A DNA stretch of 64,000 nt from UMGS363 sp964402055 (GTDB lineage: Bacteria; Bacillota; Clostridia; Oscillospirales; Ruminococcaceae). A program made the translations under genes and the position numbers. A model generated the notes under the pieces. It did no database searches and was not told the origin of the DNA. It saw only the letters and a program-made list of their open reading frames with translations. The stretch is taken from contig CAYOAV010000003.1 in NCBI GenBank assembly GCA_964402055.1, positions 1 through 64,000 of the forward strand, given 5' to 3'. Every line of letters starts with the position of its first letter. The first letter of the stretch is position 1. This document shows, one piece after another, positions 18,122 through 27,172 of this stretch.

Positions 18122-18697
18122 CTAAACCGACACAGCCGTAAAAAGCAAAAACAACAGCGTCAGATATATTGTAAAATTTCTTGTTCCTGTCATAAAAAGA
18201 ACGACCGCCGCCGCAGGAACAGTAACTATGCTCGCATAATTCAAAGCAGATTCCGCCTTAAGGGCAAATCTATAAGGCAGAAAACGGTAAAAAACAGCAG
18301 TCATAAGCTTGCCGCCGTCAAGAAAGCTTATTGGCAAAGCATTAAAAAGCCCGACTGCAAGATTTATAACTGCGAAATCGTAAGCTTTCATAAGAGTTGC
18401 CGTCACATACATAACGAAATTCACCAAACAACCCGAGGAAAGAACGGCAAGCTCCTTTGGAAAGCTGCATATATTATTCGGACGGACTATTTTTATTCCT
18501 GCACCATAGAAAACAAGCTTTTTTATGCTCATTCCCATAAGAAGCATAACTATCAAATGACCTGTTTCATGGAGAATACACGCATAAAGGCTGTAAAGGG
18601 CATAATCATTACAGCCGATGAGCATAAGTATCGAAACTGCCGCAAAAAAGCTAAAATCGAAGCATACCTTTACCCTGCCGATGCAAAACTCAATCAT
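18122..18697 (-). CDS. M50 family site-2-type membrane metalloprotease (SpoIVFB-like)
   Basis: The 191-residue polytopic membrane protein carries the zinc-binding HExxH motif as HETGH around residue 43 and the second metal-ligand motif as NALPISFLDGG near residue 122. These are the hallmarks of intramembrane M50 proteases. SpoIVFB, which cleaves pro-sigma-K in sporulation, is the closest named relative by size and layout. The small single-helix protein just upstream and the radical-SAM pair downstream match the usual clostridial neighbourhood. I infer but cannot show a role in sporulation. Confidence 0.85.
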   Translation of the reverse strand: MIEFCIGRVKVCFDFSFFAAVSILMLIGCNDYALYSLYACILHETGHLIVMLLMGMSIKKLVFYGAGIKIVRPNNICSFPKELAVLSSGCLVNFVMYVTATLMKAYDFAVINLAVGLFNALPISFLDGGKLMTAVFYRFLPYRFALKAESALNYASIVTVPAAAVVLFMTGTRNFTIYLTLLFLLFTAVSV

Positions 18698-18953
18698 AGG
18701 AAACAGGCTTTGAATTTATGAAATCCAATATTTTTTCAACAAAGTCGTCAGACGTTTCTGAAAAACAAGCTTTCTCAAATCTTTCAGAAAGTGAAACGGA
18801 AATTTCAGGAAAAAACATATTTGACACAATAAATGCAATTGAAATAACAATACAGAGCATAGCCTGTACTGTAACGGTTTCATCTAACGTCCTGCGTTTT
18901 ATGTCATTTTGCAAAACCTTATTTTCAGTTATTTCTGTTATATTTTCGTCCAT
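18690..18953 (-). CDS. small single-pass membrane protein, possible SpoIVFA-like partner
   Basis: I do not recognise this 87-residue protein. It has an acidic N-terminus, one hydrophobic helix (AMLCIVISIAFIVSNMFF) and a short outer tail containing FVEKILDF. Its end overlaps the start of the M50 protease by 8 bases, so the pair is translationally coupled. By position and topology it could play the part of SpoIVFA, the small membrane regulator of SpoIVFB, but it is much shorter than that protein and lacks an obvious LysM or peptidase domain. The ATG at 18953 has GGAGGGG 5 bases upstream. Confidence 0.65.
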   Translation of the reverse strand: MDENITEITENKVLQNDIKRRTLDETVTVQAMLCIVISIAFIVSNMFFPEISVSLSERFEKACFSETSDDFVEKILDFINSKPVSYD

Positions 18954-19025
18954 AATATCCCCTCCCGAACAGACAATAGCTTTCATAACAAGTCTATTAC
19001 GGAAGTTGGAAAAATATTCTATGAA

Positions 19026-20246
19026 TTACTTTTTCATTCTGATGATAGAGCCTGACGGATACTCCTTTTCACAAGGAATAACGAGCTTCATCATTGCATG
19101 ATTGGCATTTTCAACAAGCTCACCGTTTTCGTCATACATTTCACTAATAGTCATACTATCAAAATGACGATTCGGAGCAAGAATTTCAACCTCTGCTCCC
19201 TTTTCAAAACGGTTACGTTGGGTAGCATATATTACGCCGTCCTTACATTCGTCAACAATGGCGATAACATCATATTCACGGATATATCCGCTGTTTTCGT
19301 AATACTGGCAATCCTTAGGGTGTCCGTAAAAGAAGCCTGTACAGTATTTTCTATGGCTAACCTTGAACACCTCGTCACGAATCCAATCGGGAAGAACATA
19401 ATTATCGGGTGAAGCCTTAAAAATATCCATTGCCATACGGTAAGCGTTTGTCACAACCGAGGTATAATATGATGATTTTGCTCTACCCTCTATCTTAAAG
19501 CTCATAACTCCTGCTTTAGCCAAATCGTCTATATGGTCGATCATACACATATCCTTAGCATTAAGGATATACGAACCCTTTTCGTCCTCGAAAACAGGAT
19601 AGAACTCATTCGGTCGCTTTTCCTCCATAAGATGATATCCCCAGCGGCATGGCTGTGAACACTCTCCCCTGTTTGCATCACGGTTGGTAAGATATGCAGA
19701 AAGCAAGCATCTTCCCGAAAAAGACATACACATTGCACCATGCACAAAAACCTCAATATCAAGGTCATCGGGAGTTTTAGCACGAATTTCCGCAATTTCA
19801 TCGATAGAAAGCTCACGGGCAAGAACTACACGCTTTGCTCCCATATTATAAAGCTCATTTGCAGAAACATAGTTGACAATACCTGTCTGCGTAGACATAT
19901 GAATTCCCATATCGGGTGCAAATTTCTTTACGAGCGACATCAATCCAAGGTCGGCAACGATAACAGCGTCTATTCCACTTGCCACAGCCTGCTCCATAAA
20001 GCCCTCAAACTGCGGAATTTCATTATTTCTCGGCAAGGTATTACAGGTCAGATAGACCTTAACTCCCTTTGCGTGAGCTTCATCAACAGCGGCTTTCATA
20101 CCATCGCCGTCAAAATTCTTCGGAGCGGCTCTCATACTGAAAGCCTGTCCACCTATATATATTGCGTCTGCACCGTAATCAAGTGCAGCCTTGAAACGTT
20201 CATAGTCACCTGCAGGTGCAAGAACCTCAAGCTTATTCAGATCCAT
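19026..20246 (-). CDS. peptidase U32 family protein
   Basis: The 406-residue protein has the U32 signature EVFVHGAMCMSFSGRCLLS and the start LEVLAPAGDYERFKAALDYGADAIY. Members of this family include ubiquinone and tRNA-modification proteins as well as old collagenase annotations. In Firmicutes most act on tRNA or are uncharacterised, and they hold an iron-sulfur cluster or need partner proteins, so a true peptidase function is doubtful. The ATG at 20246 was chosen because earlier in-frame starts lie within mltG. It follows mltG by 10 bases. Confidence 0.9.
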   Translation of the reverse strand: MDLNKLEVLAPAGDYERFKAALDYGADAIYIGGQAFSMRAAPKNFDGDGMKAAVDEAHAKGVKVYLTCNTLPRNNEIPQFEGFMEQAVASGIDAVIVADLGLMSLVKKFAPDMGIHMSTQTGIVNYVSANELYNMGAKRVVLARELSIDEIAEIRAKTPDDLDIEVFVHGAMCMSFSGRCLLSAYLTNRDANRGECSQPCRWGYHLMEEKRPNEFYPVFEDEKGSYILNAKDMCMIDHIDDLAKAGVMSFKIEGRAKSSYYTSVVTNAYRMAMDIFKASPDNYVLPDWIRDEVFKVSHRKYCTGFFYGHPKDCQYYENSGYIREYDVIAIVDECKDGVIYATQRNRFEKGAEVEILAPNRHFDSMTISEMYDENGELVENANHAMMKLVIPCEKEYPSGSIIRMKK

Positions 20247-20256
20247 TAGTAAAACC

Positions 20257-21552
20257 TCACTTAATTCCTGCAAGGACAAGGTTAGCTTCATGCTCATCAT
20301 TTGTCATTGCATAGTAAACCTCTCCTGTATCAACATTTGCACAGAAGAATTTATAATCCGTATCGGCAGGATACAAAACAGCTTGTATTGCATCCATACC
20401 TGGATTGCAGATAGGTCCCGGAGGAAGTCCTGCACCCTCATAGGTATTATAAGCCTTTGACATTTCCTTTGACGGAACATCTATATTCGGCTCAATTATT
20501 TCCTCAACATATTTTCTTGTTGGGTCAGACTGGAGCAATGGGAAATTATCAGGATCGGCAAGACGATTGCGGAAAACAGACGAAACACGCTTCATATCGT
20601 AAACCGAGCTTGCTTCAGCCTGAACCATTGAAGCCAGCGTAATAACCTCCTCAAGCTCCATGTCGAGATCTTCCATTCTTGCGAACAAATCGGAGGTCAT
20701 TTTTATTGAAAAATTACGATATATCTTTTTCACAACAATTTTAGGGTCTTCATCTTTATAAAATGTATAGGTATCAGGGAAAAGATAACCCTCCATTTTA
20801 TAGAATTTCAGCGAGCTAACCTTTACAAGCTTTTCAAAATCAAATCCGAAGCTTGCATTATTAAATTCGAGGATAAACTCATCAGCATTGCATACATCAT
20901 TTTCTTCAAGACGCTGTGCCGCATCATAGAGAGTTATTCCCTCAAAAAATACAACGTCAACCGATTCTCTTGTATCGACAGCACCCTGCTGAAGCTCGTA
21001 CACGATATTTTCATAGGACATATCACCCGAAAGGACGTGCGAACCTGCAACAAATGTACCGTCCGAGCCTTTCATACGGGAATAAAAGCGGAAGAAATAT
21101 GTACTTTCAATTATTCCCTCGTCATAAAGAATATCCGCAATATCAGCCGTTCCCGAATTCATTGGTATTTCAACAACGACCTCGACCGAGGATTTACCTA
21201 TTCCAACAAAATCCTTTGCAAATTTCAATGCAAATGACGCACAGAAAACGGCTATTGTTACAACTATAGCCGTCATAACAAGACCGAAAATTAACCTGCC
21301 GCCAACTCTTTTTTTACGCCTTTTTTTATGTTGAACAGGCTTCTCGGGAGGTTCTTCCTCGTCTTCATCCTCATCCTCGTACTTATCTGTAATTCCGTCC
21401 TCATTATCCTCAGAGGGAGCAGTTATAATTTCGTCATAAAGCTCTTCAGAAGCATTATCTTCAACAGGTATTTCCTCCTGCTTTTCTTCAATTATTTCGT
21501 TAACATTTTTTTCATCATTGATGATTTCCTCGGGAATATTCATTTCGTCCAT
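20257..21552 (-). CDS. mltG: endolytic murein transglycosylase MltG (YceG-like)
   Basis: MltG (431 residues) cuts nascent peptidoglycan strands and ends their elongation. A long acidic cytoplasmic segment (residues 1-70) is followed by a basic run and one transmembrane helix (LIFGLVMTAIVVTIAVFCAS). The catalytic glutamate sits in MVQAEASSVYDMKRVSSVF, followed by the typical LLQSDPT and GLPPGPICNPG motifs. It overlaps the end of the cyclo-ligase gene and is followed by the U32 gene. The MltG-U32 order is common in Firmicutes. Confidence 0.95.
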   Translation of the reverse strand: MDEMNIPEEIINDEKNVNEIIEEKQEEIPVEDNASEELYDEIITAPSEDNEDGITDKYEDEDEDEEEPPEKPVQHKKRRKKRVGGRLIFGLVMTAIVVTIAVFCASFALKFAKDFVGIGKSSVEVVVEIPMNSGTADIADILYDEGIIESTYFFRFYSRMKGSDGTFVAGSHVLSGDMSYENIVYELQQGAVDTRESVDVVFFEGITLYDAAQRLEENDVCNADEFILEFNNASFGFDFEKLVKVSSLKFYKMEGYLFPDTYTFYKDEDPKIVVKKIYRNFSIKMTSDLFARMEDLDMELEEVITLASMVQAEASSVYDMKRVSSVFRNRLADPDNFPLLQSDPTRKYVEEIIEPNIDVPSKEMSKAYNTYEGAGLPPGPICNPGMDAIQAVLYPADTDYKFFCANVDTGEVYYAMTNDEHEANLVLAGIK

Positions 21553-22154
21553 ACCGAACCTCCTTTAAGCTTTTTCACATATTTTTCGGTAACTAGCATA
21601 TCTGCAGCAATATCAAATTTTCCTCTGACAAGGCTTGTAACTGTACAGCAACAGTATTCTATTCCGATATTGTACAATCCTTTATGCGAGGAAAGAAATC
21701 TGTCATAATACCCTTTTCCATAACCAAGGCGATATCCCTGCATATCATAAGCAAGAGCAGGAACAATACATATTGCATCACTAAAATCGGTCAGAAGCTC
21801 ACAACGTTCGGGAACAGGTTCAAGCACACCGAACGAACCAGCTTCAAGCTGCTTGTCCGAGGTTATGATATAAAAATCCATATTGCGTGTACCTTCGATA
21901 CATCTCGGAACGGCAACGACCTTACCGTCATTCACTGCCGTATGTATCAACTTCATTGTATCGACCTCAATTTCAGTAGAAACATAAGTCAGAATACATT
22001 TGCAATTTTTATACGCTTCTGTCGAAGTAAGCTTACGGAAAATCATATCATCAAGCTTTTCTTTATGCTCCTGCGTCATATCCCTGCGAAGCTGCTTGAA
22101 CTTTGCTCTAAGCTCTTTTTTATATTCCCTTATATCAAAACGGCTTACCTGCAT
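21540..22154 (-). CDS. 5-formyltetrahydrofolate cyclo-ligase
   Basis: The 204-residue enzyme converts 5-formyl-THF to 5,10-methenyl-THF with ATP. The family signature is visible in the C-terminal half as YRLGYGKGYYDRFL, and the N-terminal KKELRAKFKQLRRDM and VPRCIEG motifs also fit. It overlaps the downstream mltG by 13 bases and the upstream DJ-1 gene by 10, indicating a compact operon. Confidence 0.95.
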   Translation of the reverse strand: MQVSRFDIREYKKELRAKFKQLRRDMTQEHKEKLDDMIFRKLTSTEAYKNCKCILTYVSTEIEVDTMKLIHTAVNDGKVVAVPRCIEGTRNMDFYIITSDKQLEAGSFGVLEPVPERCELLTDFSDAICIVPALAYDMQGYRLGYGKGYYDRFLSSHKGLYNIGIEYCCCTVTSLVRGKFDIAADMLVTEKYVKKLKGGSVWTK

Positions 22155-22687
22155 AAAAGATCTCCGCTGATTTTGTCAGATACATTTTTTCCATTAAGAA
22201 TTTCTGCAAGCTTCAAAGCAAGCTCCATTGCCGTTGCAGGACCTCTTGAGGTTACAACATTTCCATCAACAGTAACAGCGTCATATGTTATTTCAGCACC
22301 ATGAAGTTCCTTTTCAAATCCGGGATAACAGCAAGCCTTTTTACCATTCAGCACTCCATTATGTCCAAGAACTGATGGAGAAGCACACATTGCTGAAATG
22401 TAAAGGTTTTTATCTTGACAGTACGAAATTGCCCTTGTAACATTTTCCGATGAATCAAGGTTCAACATTCCTGGCATACCGCCCGGGAGATAAATCATTT
22501 CAAGCTTATCATCAAGCACAAGTGAGCTATCATCAATATCCGCACAGAATGTGATACCATGAGCACCCTTGATATTTTTCTCTCCAATACCAACAGAAAC
22601 GACCTCCGAGCCGCTTCTTCTAAGAATATCCATAACTGTTACAGCCTCGATTTCCTCAAAGCCGTTTGCAAGAAAAACATAAACCAT
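22145..22687 (-). CDS. DJ-1/PfpI family protein (YajL/ThiJ type)
   Basis: The 180-residue protein has the DJ-1 start VFLANGFEEIEAV and the nucleophile elbow in ISAMCASPSVLG, where the cysteine is the reactive residue. The following GKKACCYPGFE and VDGNVVTSRGPATAMELAL complete the family pattern. Proposed activities in this family include chaperone and deglycase functions, but the actual role here is unknown. The ATG at 22687 follows GAGG with a normal spacer. Confidence 0.92.
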   Translation of the reverse strand: MVYVFLANGFEEIEAVTVMDILRRSGSEVVSVGIGEKNIKGAHGITFCADIDDSSLVLDDKLEMIYLPGGMPGMLNLDSSENVTRAISYCQDKNLYISAMCASPSVLGHNGVLNGKKACCYPGFEKELHGAEITYDAVTVDGNVVTSRGPATAMELALKLAEILNGKNVSDKISGDLLCR

Positions 22688-22698
22688 AATAAAACTCC

Positions 22699-23580
22699 TC
22701 ATTTAAAAATTATAGTATTTTTTTTGATCTGAAATTCAGGGCAATATGACCTCTTCGATTTCCGCAAACCATCAAGTCCAAGATCCTCTTCCCTGTTTAT
22801 ATAGATAAAATCCCGTGCCTCCGCTTTTGCAAATTCATTCATTACAGCAGTATAAGCACCATTAATACCAGGCAGAGCTTTTTCAATATGAATATCAATT
22901 GTATCAGAATTTGTACGGCTGCCAACTGTAAAGCCAACAACCTTTCCATCAATTCTTACAACTCCACCTTTTAAACCAAGCTCTGCAAAATAGTTAAAAA
23001 AGGTATTTATTGCATACTGTTCTCCGACAGCGGATTCATCATCATACATATCGTTATAGTTATAGCTTTCAACAGCAAAAAGAATGCATTCATCATAATC
23101 CTTTTCAGTCAGTGAAGAATAGCTCCAGCTATTTTCATAAAATCTGTTAAGGTGATTACGTTTACCGTGGAGCTTTTTACCTGACAAGGTTATGAGCTTT
23201 TCAGCAAGATAAACATAATCATAATCGGCCTCATCTGTTGTAACGTTAAATTCGCCAGCGAAATTCTCCTCAAAAAAACCAAGCTGTTCATCCGAAACAG
23301 ATGTTACGCATAGCGGCGAGCCTTTTTCCTCCGAATATTTTTTTAATTCGTCAAAAAGCTCCTTTCTATCACCCTGACCGGCAGGGTAAGTGAAGTGCAG
23401 ACCGTTTTTTTCTGATTTTGAGATATAAAAATCCTTAAACCGGCAAATTTCTGTTTCATAAAGCCTATGCCAAGCAAAATTATTTGCAAAGGAATATTCA
23501 CAGCCGCGAAAATCGGATATTCTCAACAGACTATCTATCCAAGGCTTATCGGCAAGTTCAATTTTTCTGAAATCAAGCAT
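22699..23580 (-). CDS. DUF2156 family protein (acyltransferase fold)
   Basis: The 293-residue protein matches DUF2156, a family with tandem GNAT-like folds related to the C-terminal aminoacyl-transfer domain of MprF. Recognisable parts are KPWIDSLLRISDFRGCEYSFANNFAWH and GKRNHLNRFYE. No transmembrane segment is present, so it is the soluble, stand-alone version. Its substrate is unknown. It lies between the thymidylate kinase and DJ-1 genes. Confidence 0.85.
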   Translation of the reverse strand: MLDFRKIELADKPWIDSLLRISDFRGCEYSFANNFAWHRLYETEICRFKDFYISKSEKNGLHFTYPAGQGDRKELFDELKKYSEEKGSPLCVTSVSDEQLGFFEENFAGEFNVTTDEADYDYVYLAEKLITLSGKKLHGKRNHLNRFYENSWSYSSLTEKDYDECILFAVESYNYNDMYDDESAVGEQYAINTFFNYFAELGLKGGVVRIDGKVVGFTVGSRTNSDTIDIHIEKALPGINGAYTAVMNEFAKAEARDFIYINREEDLGLDGLRKSKRSYCPEFQIKKNTIIFK

Positions 23581-23601
23581 TTATTACTCTTCTCCGTATT
23601 C

Positions 23602-24273
23602 TCATTCTGCATTAACAGAACTGTATATAAGCTCGGAAAGTCCGCGTGAAATTTCCTCAACAGGCAGCGGTGAAGCCCCGTCACTGCATGGAACAACATT
23701 CCAGCCGAGCTTTTCTGCGGCATAAAGTGCAGAACGTCGGCAAGCTTTAAGATATTCAACATTCGCTTCGTGAATGTCCTTTTTACTTTCATCACCCTTA
23801 TAACGTTCGCTCATAAGCCTTTGGGATATTTCTATCGGCATATCAAGGAAAATAACGCAGTCAGGTCTTGGAAGCCCAAGCTTAGAATATTCATAATCTT
23901 CAAGCCATTCAAGATAAGAATCCCATTCATTTTCAGGAAGCTTTGACATCTGATGAATAGCATTTGATGTGACATATCTTCCTGCAAGGATAATCTCACC
24001 GTTTTTATAGCTTTCCTCCCAATATTTTTTATAGCTTATGTATCTGTCAGCCGCATAGAAGCTTGAAGCCGCATATGCGTTGATATCAGCCGCATTTTCC
24101 GATATTTCGCCCGAAAGATACATCTTTACAAGCGTTGAAGATGGCTTATCATAATCTGGAAAGCTGATAGCCTTTACAGCATAATCATGCGATAGTTTTT
24201 CTTTTATAATATCAAATTGTGTTGTTTTTCCGCTTCCGTCAAGTCCGTCTATAACAATAAGCATATTTTTCAT
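23602..24273 (-). CDS. tmk: thymidylate kinase-family nucleoside monophosphate kinase
   Basis: The 223-residue kinase has the P-loop DGLDGSGKTTQ near the N-terminus, the DRYISYKKYW motif and the LAGRYVTSNAIHQMSK region typical of dTMP kinases, followed by FLDMPIEIS. It phosphorylates dTMP to dTDP if the name is right; this divergent form could also act on a related nucleotide. The ATG at 24273 was chosen because it starts right before the P-loop and follows AGGGTG. It is first of a six-gene run reading leftward. Confidence 0.88.
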   Translation of the reverse strand: MKNMLIVIDGLDGSGKTTQFDIIKEKLSHDYAVKAISFPDYDKPSSTLVKMYLSGEISENAADINAYAASSFYAADRYISYKKYWEESYKNGEIILAGRYVTSNAIHQMSKLPENEWDSYLEWLEDYEYSKLGLPRPDCVIFLDMPIEISQRLMSERYKGDESKKDIHEANVEYLKACRRSALYAAEKLGWNVVPCSDGASPLPVEEISRGLSELIYSSVNAE

Positions 24274-24307
24274 TAAAATCACCCTAAAAAAATTAATACA
24301 TACAGTT

Positions 24308-24336
24308 ATTATACCATTTTTTCTTGATATCGTCAA
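24308..24336 (-). promoter_or_regulatory. sigma-A promoter of the tmk operon
   Basis: On the minus strand TTGACG (24331-24336) and TATAAT (24308-24313) are 17 bp apart, about 35 bases upstream of the tmk start. Confidence 0.75.
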
Positions 24337-24378
24337 GGAATTACAAATTTTTTATAAGGTAGCTTTCCTGAGTTACAT

Positions 24379-24939
24379 TCATTCGCTGTAAACCTTATCA
24401 AAACCAGCAAAAACAGCTTTAATTTCCTGTGAAACACTGCTTAAGCTAAAAAAAATATAATTATCGCCATTATATTCATATAGATAGCAGGCTCTGTCAG
24501 TAAAATCTGCATTTACAAAATATCGTGCATAAACATATTCGGGAACGGAATTACCATAGGGGTATATTTCAAGTCTATGTTCATCACTTGAATCATCCTC
24601 GACATAGCTTTCAAAATTTTCAGCGAAATCCGAATAAGCTCCCACATTATATAGTATTTCCACAAAAAAAGTATTATTCTCCTTGATAAGTCTTAGCTGT
24701 TCGGGTTCAGAAAAATCCATTTCAATCTCATTATTGATAACAGCAAGCTGTTCAGCTGTAAGACTTGTTCCCTTTACATCAATAATATAATCACGAAAAA
24801 GCATATTTTTTCCAAATTGAAGGGCTGTATAAAGAATCGCAAAAAGAAGTATCGAAATAATAGTATAAATCACATAATTTTGTTTTGGTTCTTTATGATA
24901 CGGCTCTTCAATGAGGTTATTTTGTTGAATTTCATTCAT
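24379..24939 (-). CDS. hypothetical single-pass membrane protein
   Basis: I do not recognise this 186-residue protein. A polar N-terminus of about 25 residues is followed by one transmembrane helix (YTIISILLFAILYTALQFG), then an outside domain rich in acidic and aromatic residues. It looks like a membrane-anchored protein with a soluble extracytoplasmic domain. It has its own promoter, divergent from dnaD, and a good AGGAG ribosome binding site. No partner is evident. Confidence 0.7.
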   Translation of the reverse strand: MNEIQQNNLIEEPYHKEPKQNYVIYTIISILLFAILYTALQFGKNMLFRDYIIDVKGTSLTAEQLAVINNEIEMDFSEPEQLRLIKENNTFFVEILYNVGAYSDFAENFESYVEDDSSDEHRLEIYPYGNSVPEYVYARYFVNADFTDRACYLYEYNGDNYIFFSLSSVSQEIKAVFAGFDKVYSE

Positions 24940-24971
24940 ATAGACTGCTCCTTTTTATGCAATATATTTAA

Positions 24972-25000
24972 AATATACCACTAAAAATAAAATTGGTCAA
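24972..25000 (-). promoter_or_regulatory. promoter of the hypothetical membrane protein
   Basis: On the minus strand TTGACC (24995-25000) and TATATT (24972-24977) are 17 bp apart. It lies back-to-back with the dnaD promoter. Confidence 0.65.
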
Positions 25001-25006
25001 GTAGTA

Positions 25007-25035
25007 GTGCAATTTTTCTGAAAATATGTTATAAT
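25007..25035 (+). promoter_or_regulatory. probable promoter of the dnaD-dnaC genes
   Basis: A consensus -10 TATAAT (25030-25035) is preceded after 17 bp by GTGCAA (25007-25012), a weak -35. It lies only 7 bp from the divergent promoter. Confidence 0.45.
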
Positions 25036-25072
25036 AAAGGTATCAATTCTGAAAGAGGAAAACCGTTACCAT

Positions 25073-26083
25073 ATGAACTACAAAGTAAACTGGAGCAATT
25101 CTGAAGGAGCTTTTGCCGTTCCTGATAATACACTTGACAGTATAAAGCTCGCAAGTGGAAAAAATGTAAAGGTACTGCTCTACATAATGAAATATAAAAC
25201 AGCTTCTACCGAAGATGCCGCTGAAATTGCGTCATCGCTTGATAAAAATATGACAGCGGAGGACGTTGAGGATTCTTTATCCTTTTGGGAACAGATCGGT
25301 ATTCTATGTCAAGCAAGTGCTTCAACTAAAATCCAATCAGAAAACAAGGTTGAAAACGAACCTAAACCTGTTGCAAAAACTCCGCTCTCCCCTGCAAGAG
25401 CTGTTGAAAGGGCGACTAAAATGCTTACCCCTGCTGAAATTGCCGAAAAAATTAAAAGCTCGCCTGATATTGCATTTTTATTTTCGAGTGCAGAATCAAT
25501 ACTGGGCAAGCCTTTGACAAACACAGAACAGCGTTCGCTCATACATTGGGTTGAATATTACTCAATAGGCTGTGACATTATTCTTATGTTGATAGAATAT
25601 TGCAAATCCATTGACAAAGCAAGATTAGACTACATCCAAAAAATCATTCAGAGCTGGGCGGAAAAAGAGATCAACACTCATGAGCTTGCAGATGCTGAAA
25701 TCAAAAAAATGCAGAAAAATTATTCGCTTGAAGGAAAAATTAAAACACGCCTTGAGCTTAACCGTGCATTAACTCAAAAGGAGCTTGATATTGTCAATGA
25801 ATGGTCAGCTAAGGGAGTTTCGCTTGAACTTATCGAGCTTGCTTATGAAAGAACCGTTCAGGCGACAGGCAAAGCCTCATTTCCGTATATGAATAAAATC
25901 ATTGAAAACTGGCTTAATGAGAATATACGAACACCTGCCGCCGTTGAAAAATATGAACAAAAGCGTGCTGCAAACGCTCCCATGCGTCAGAATGTTAATG
26001 AAAATAACAATCATTCATATGACCTTGACAAGCTTCTTGAACACGCTAAAAACAATATTCCAAGCCTGAAGGGAGAGCAATAA
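25073..26083 (+). CDS. DnaD-domain replication initiation protein
   Basis: The 336-residue protein has two DnaD-type C-terminal repeats, visible as GKPLTNTEQRSLIHWVEYYSIG (residues 140-165) and RALTQKELDIVNEWSAKGVSLELI (residues 225-250), each followed by a helix-rich segment. In Firmicutes, DnaD-domain proteins help load the replicative helicase at the origin. The next gene encodes a DnaC/DnaI-like loader and follows with a 1-base gap, which supports a helicase-loading role. AGAGGA lies rather far (14 bases) before the ATG. Confidence 0.88.
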   Translation: MNYKVNWSNSEGAFAVPDNTLDSIKLASGKNVKVLLYIMKYKTASTEDAAEIASSLDKNMTAEDVEDSLSFWEQIGILCQASASTKIQSENKVENEPKPVAKTPLSPARAVERATKMLTPAEIAEKIKSSPDIAFLFSSAESILGKPLTNTEQRSLIHWVEYYSIGCDIILMLIEYCKSIDKARLDYIQKIIQSWAEKEINTHELADAEIKKMQKNYSLEGKIKTRLELNRALTQKELDIVNEWSAKGVSLELIELAYERTVQATGKASFPYMNKIIENWLNENIRTPAAVEKYEQKRAANAPMRQNVNENNNHSYDLDKLLEHAKNNIPSLKGEQ

Positions 26084-26084
26084 T

Positions 26085-27083
26085 ATGAGCTATGACAGAC
26101 AGACCTACGAAAAAGCAGAAGCAGTGATCAGTAGCAGACGACTTGCCGCACAGGACGAAAATAACCGCAGAATAAAGGAAATAGAAGAAAGAATACCCGA
26201 AATAAGAGAAATAAATTCACAGCTTGCACATACAATCGTAGATATTTCAAAGATGATATTAACCAAAAAAGCTGATACAACAAAATGCCTTGAAGATATA
26301 AAGGAAAAAAATTTACAGGCTCAGAATCTTATAACCGAGTTGCTAACAGCAAATGGATACCCCGCAGATTATCTGAAAACCAAGTTTTATTGCGAAAAAT
26401 GCGAAGACAAGGGTTATGTCAGTGACGGAAGATGTACCTGCCTGCTTAATCTTCTAAAAAAATACAGCATTGACAGGCTTAACGGTCAGGCAAATCTCCC
26501 TGACTGTGATTTTAACCATTTTTCACTTGAATATTACAGGGGGAAAAAGGATGAGGACGGAAATGACTGCCTTGATAAAATGAGCAGAATATACGATTTC
26601 TGCCGTGAATATTCGGATAATTTTTCCATCAAGCGTCCAAGCCTGCTTATGTATGGAAAAACAGGTGTTGGCAAAACTCATCTGTCACTCTCTATTGCAA
26701 AGGAAGTTGCAGGAAAGGGATTTAATGCCGCATACGGCTCAATCGTTAATCTACTGACGATAATTGAGCGTGAGCATTTCGGAAAAATTCCCGAGGACGA
26801 AAATATGGACACAGTAAATCTGCTGATAAATGCAGACCTGCTTGTGCTTGATGACCTGGGAGCGGAATTTTCCTCGCAGTTCTATGAATCTGTTACATAT
26901 AACATCATAAACAGTCGAATAAATCTCGGTCTGCCAACGATCATCAGCACAAATCTTACTGCAGCTGAGCTTCAGAAAAAATATAATGAACGAATCATAT
27001 CAAGATTGTTCGGAGAATTCTCCGCATTATATCTAGTCGGCGAGGATATTCGTCAAATTAAACGTCTGAATGGAGAAAAATAA
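26085..27083 (+). CDS. DnaC/DnaI-like helicase loader ATPase
   Basis: This is an AAA+ protein of 332 residues. The N-terminal part is coiled-coil-like and contains a cysteine cluster (CEKCEDKG...CTC), as in clostridial DnaC homologues. Walker A is YGKTGVGKTHL near residue 195 and Walker B is LLVLDDLGAE. IstB transposition helpers share this ATPase, but the zinc-like cluster and the DnaD neighbour make it a chromosomal helicase loader. Transcription continues from dnaD. Confidence 0.9.
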   Translation: MSYDRQTYEKAEAVISSRRLAAQDENNRRIKEIEERIPEIREINSQLAHTIVDISKMILTKKADTTKCLEDIKEKNLQAQNLITELLTANGYPADYLKTKFYCEKCEDKGYVSDGRCTCLLNLLKKYSIDRLNGQANLPDCDFNHFSLEYYRGKKDEDGNDCLDKMSRIYDFCREYSDNFSIKRPSLLMYGKTGVGKTHLSLSIAKEVAGKGFNAAYGSIVNLLTIIEREHFGKIPEDENMDTVNLLINADLLVLDDLGAEFSSQFYESVTYNIINSRINLGLPTIISTNLTAAELQKKYNERIISRLFGEFSALYLVGEDIRQIKRLNGEK

Positions 27084-27112
27084 AAAAATTCATACAAAAA
27101 TGCAAAAAACTA

Positions 27113-27141
27113 TTGCAATTATCGTAAAAGTGTTGTATAAT
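27113..27141 (+). promoter_or_regulatory. sigma-A promoter of cheV
   Basis: TTGCAA (27113-27118) and TATAAT (27136-27141) are 17 bp apart, about 30 bases before the cheV start. Confidence 0.75.
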
Positions 27142-27172
27142 AGTTACAACAACCTAAAAGGAGTGTTTTTCT

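Noticed and set aside
20247..20300. Longer N-terminus for the U32 protein
   Set aside because: The extra residues would overlap mltG coding sequence and do not match the family; the ATG at 20246 does.
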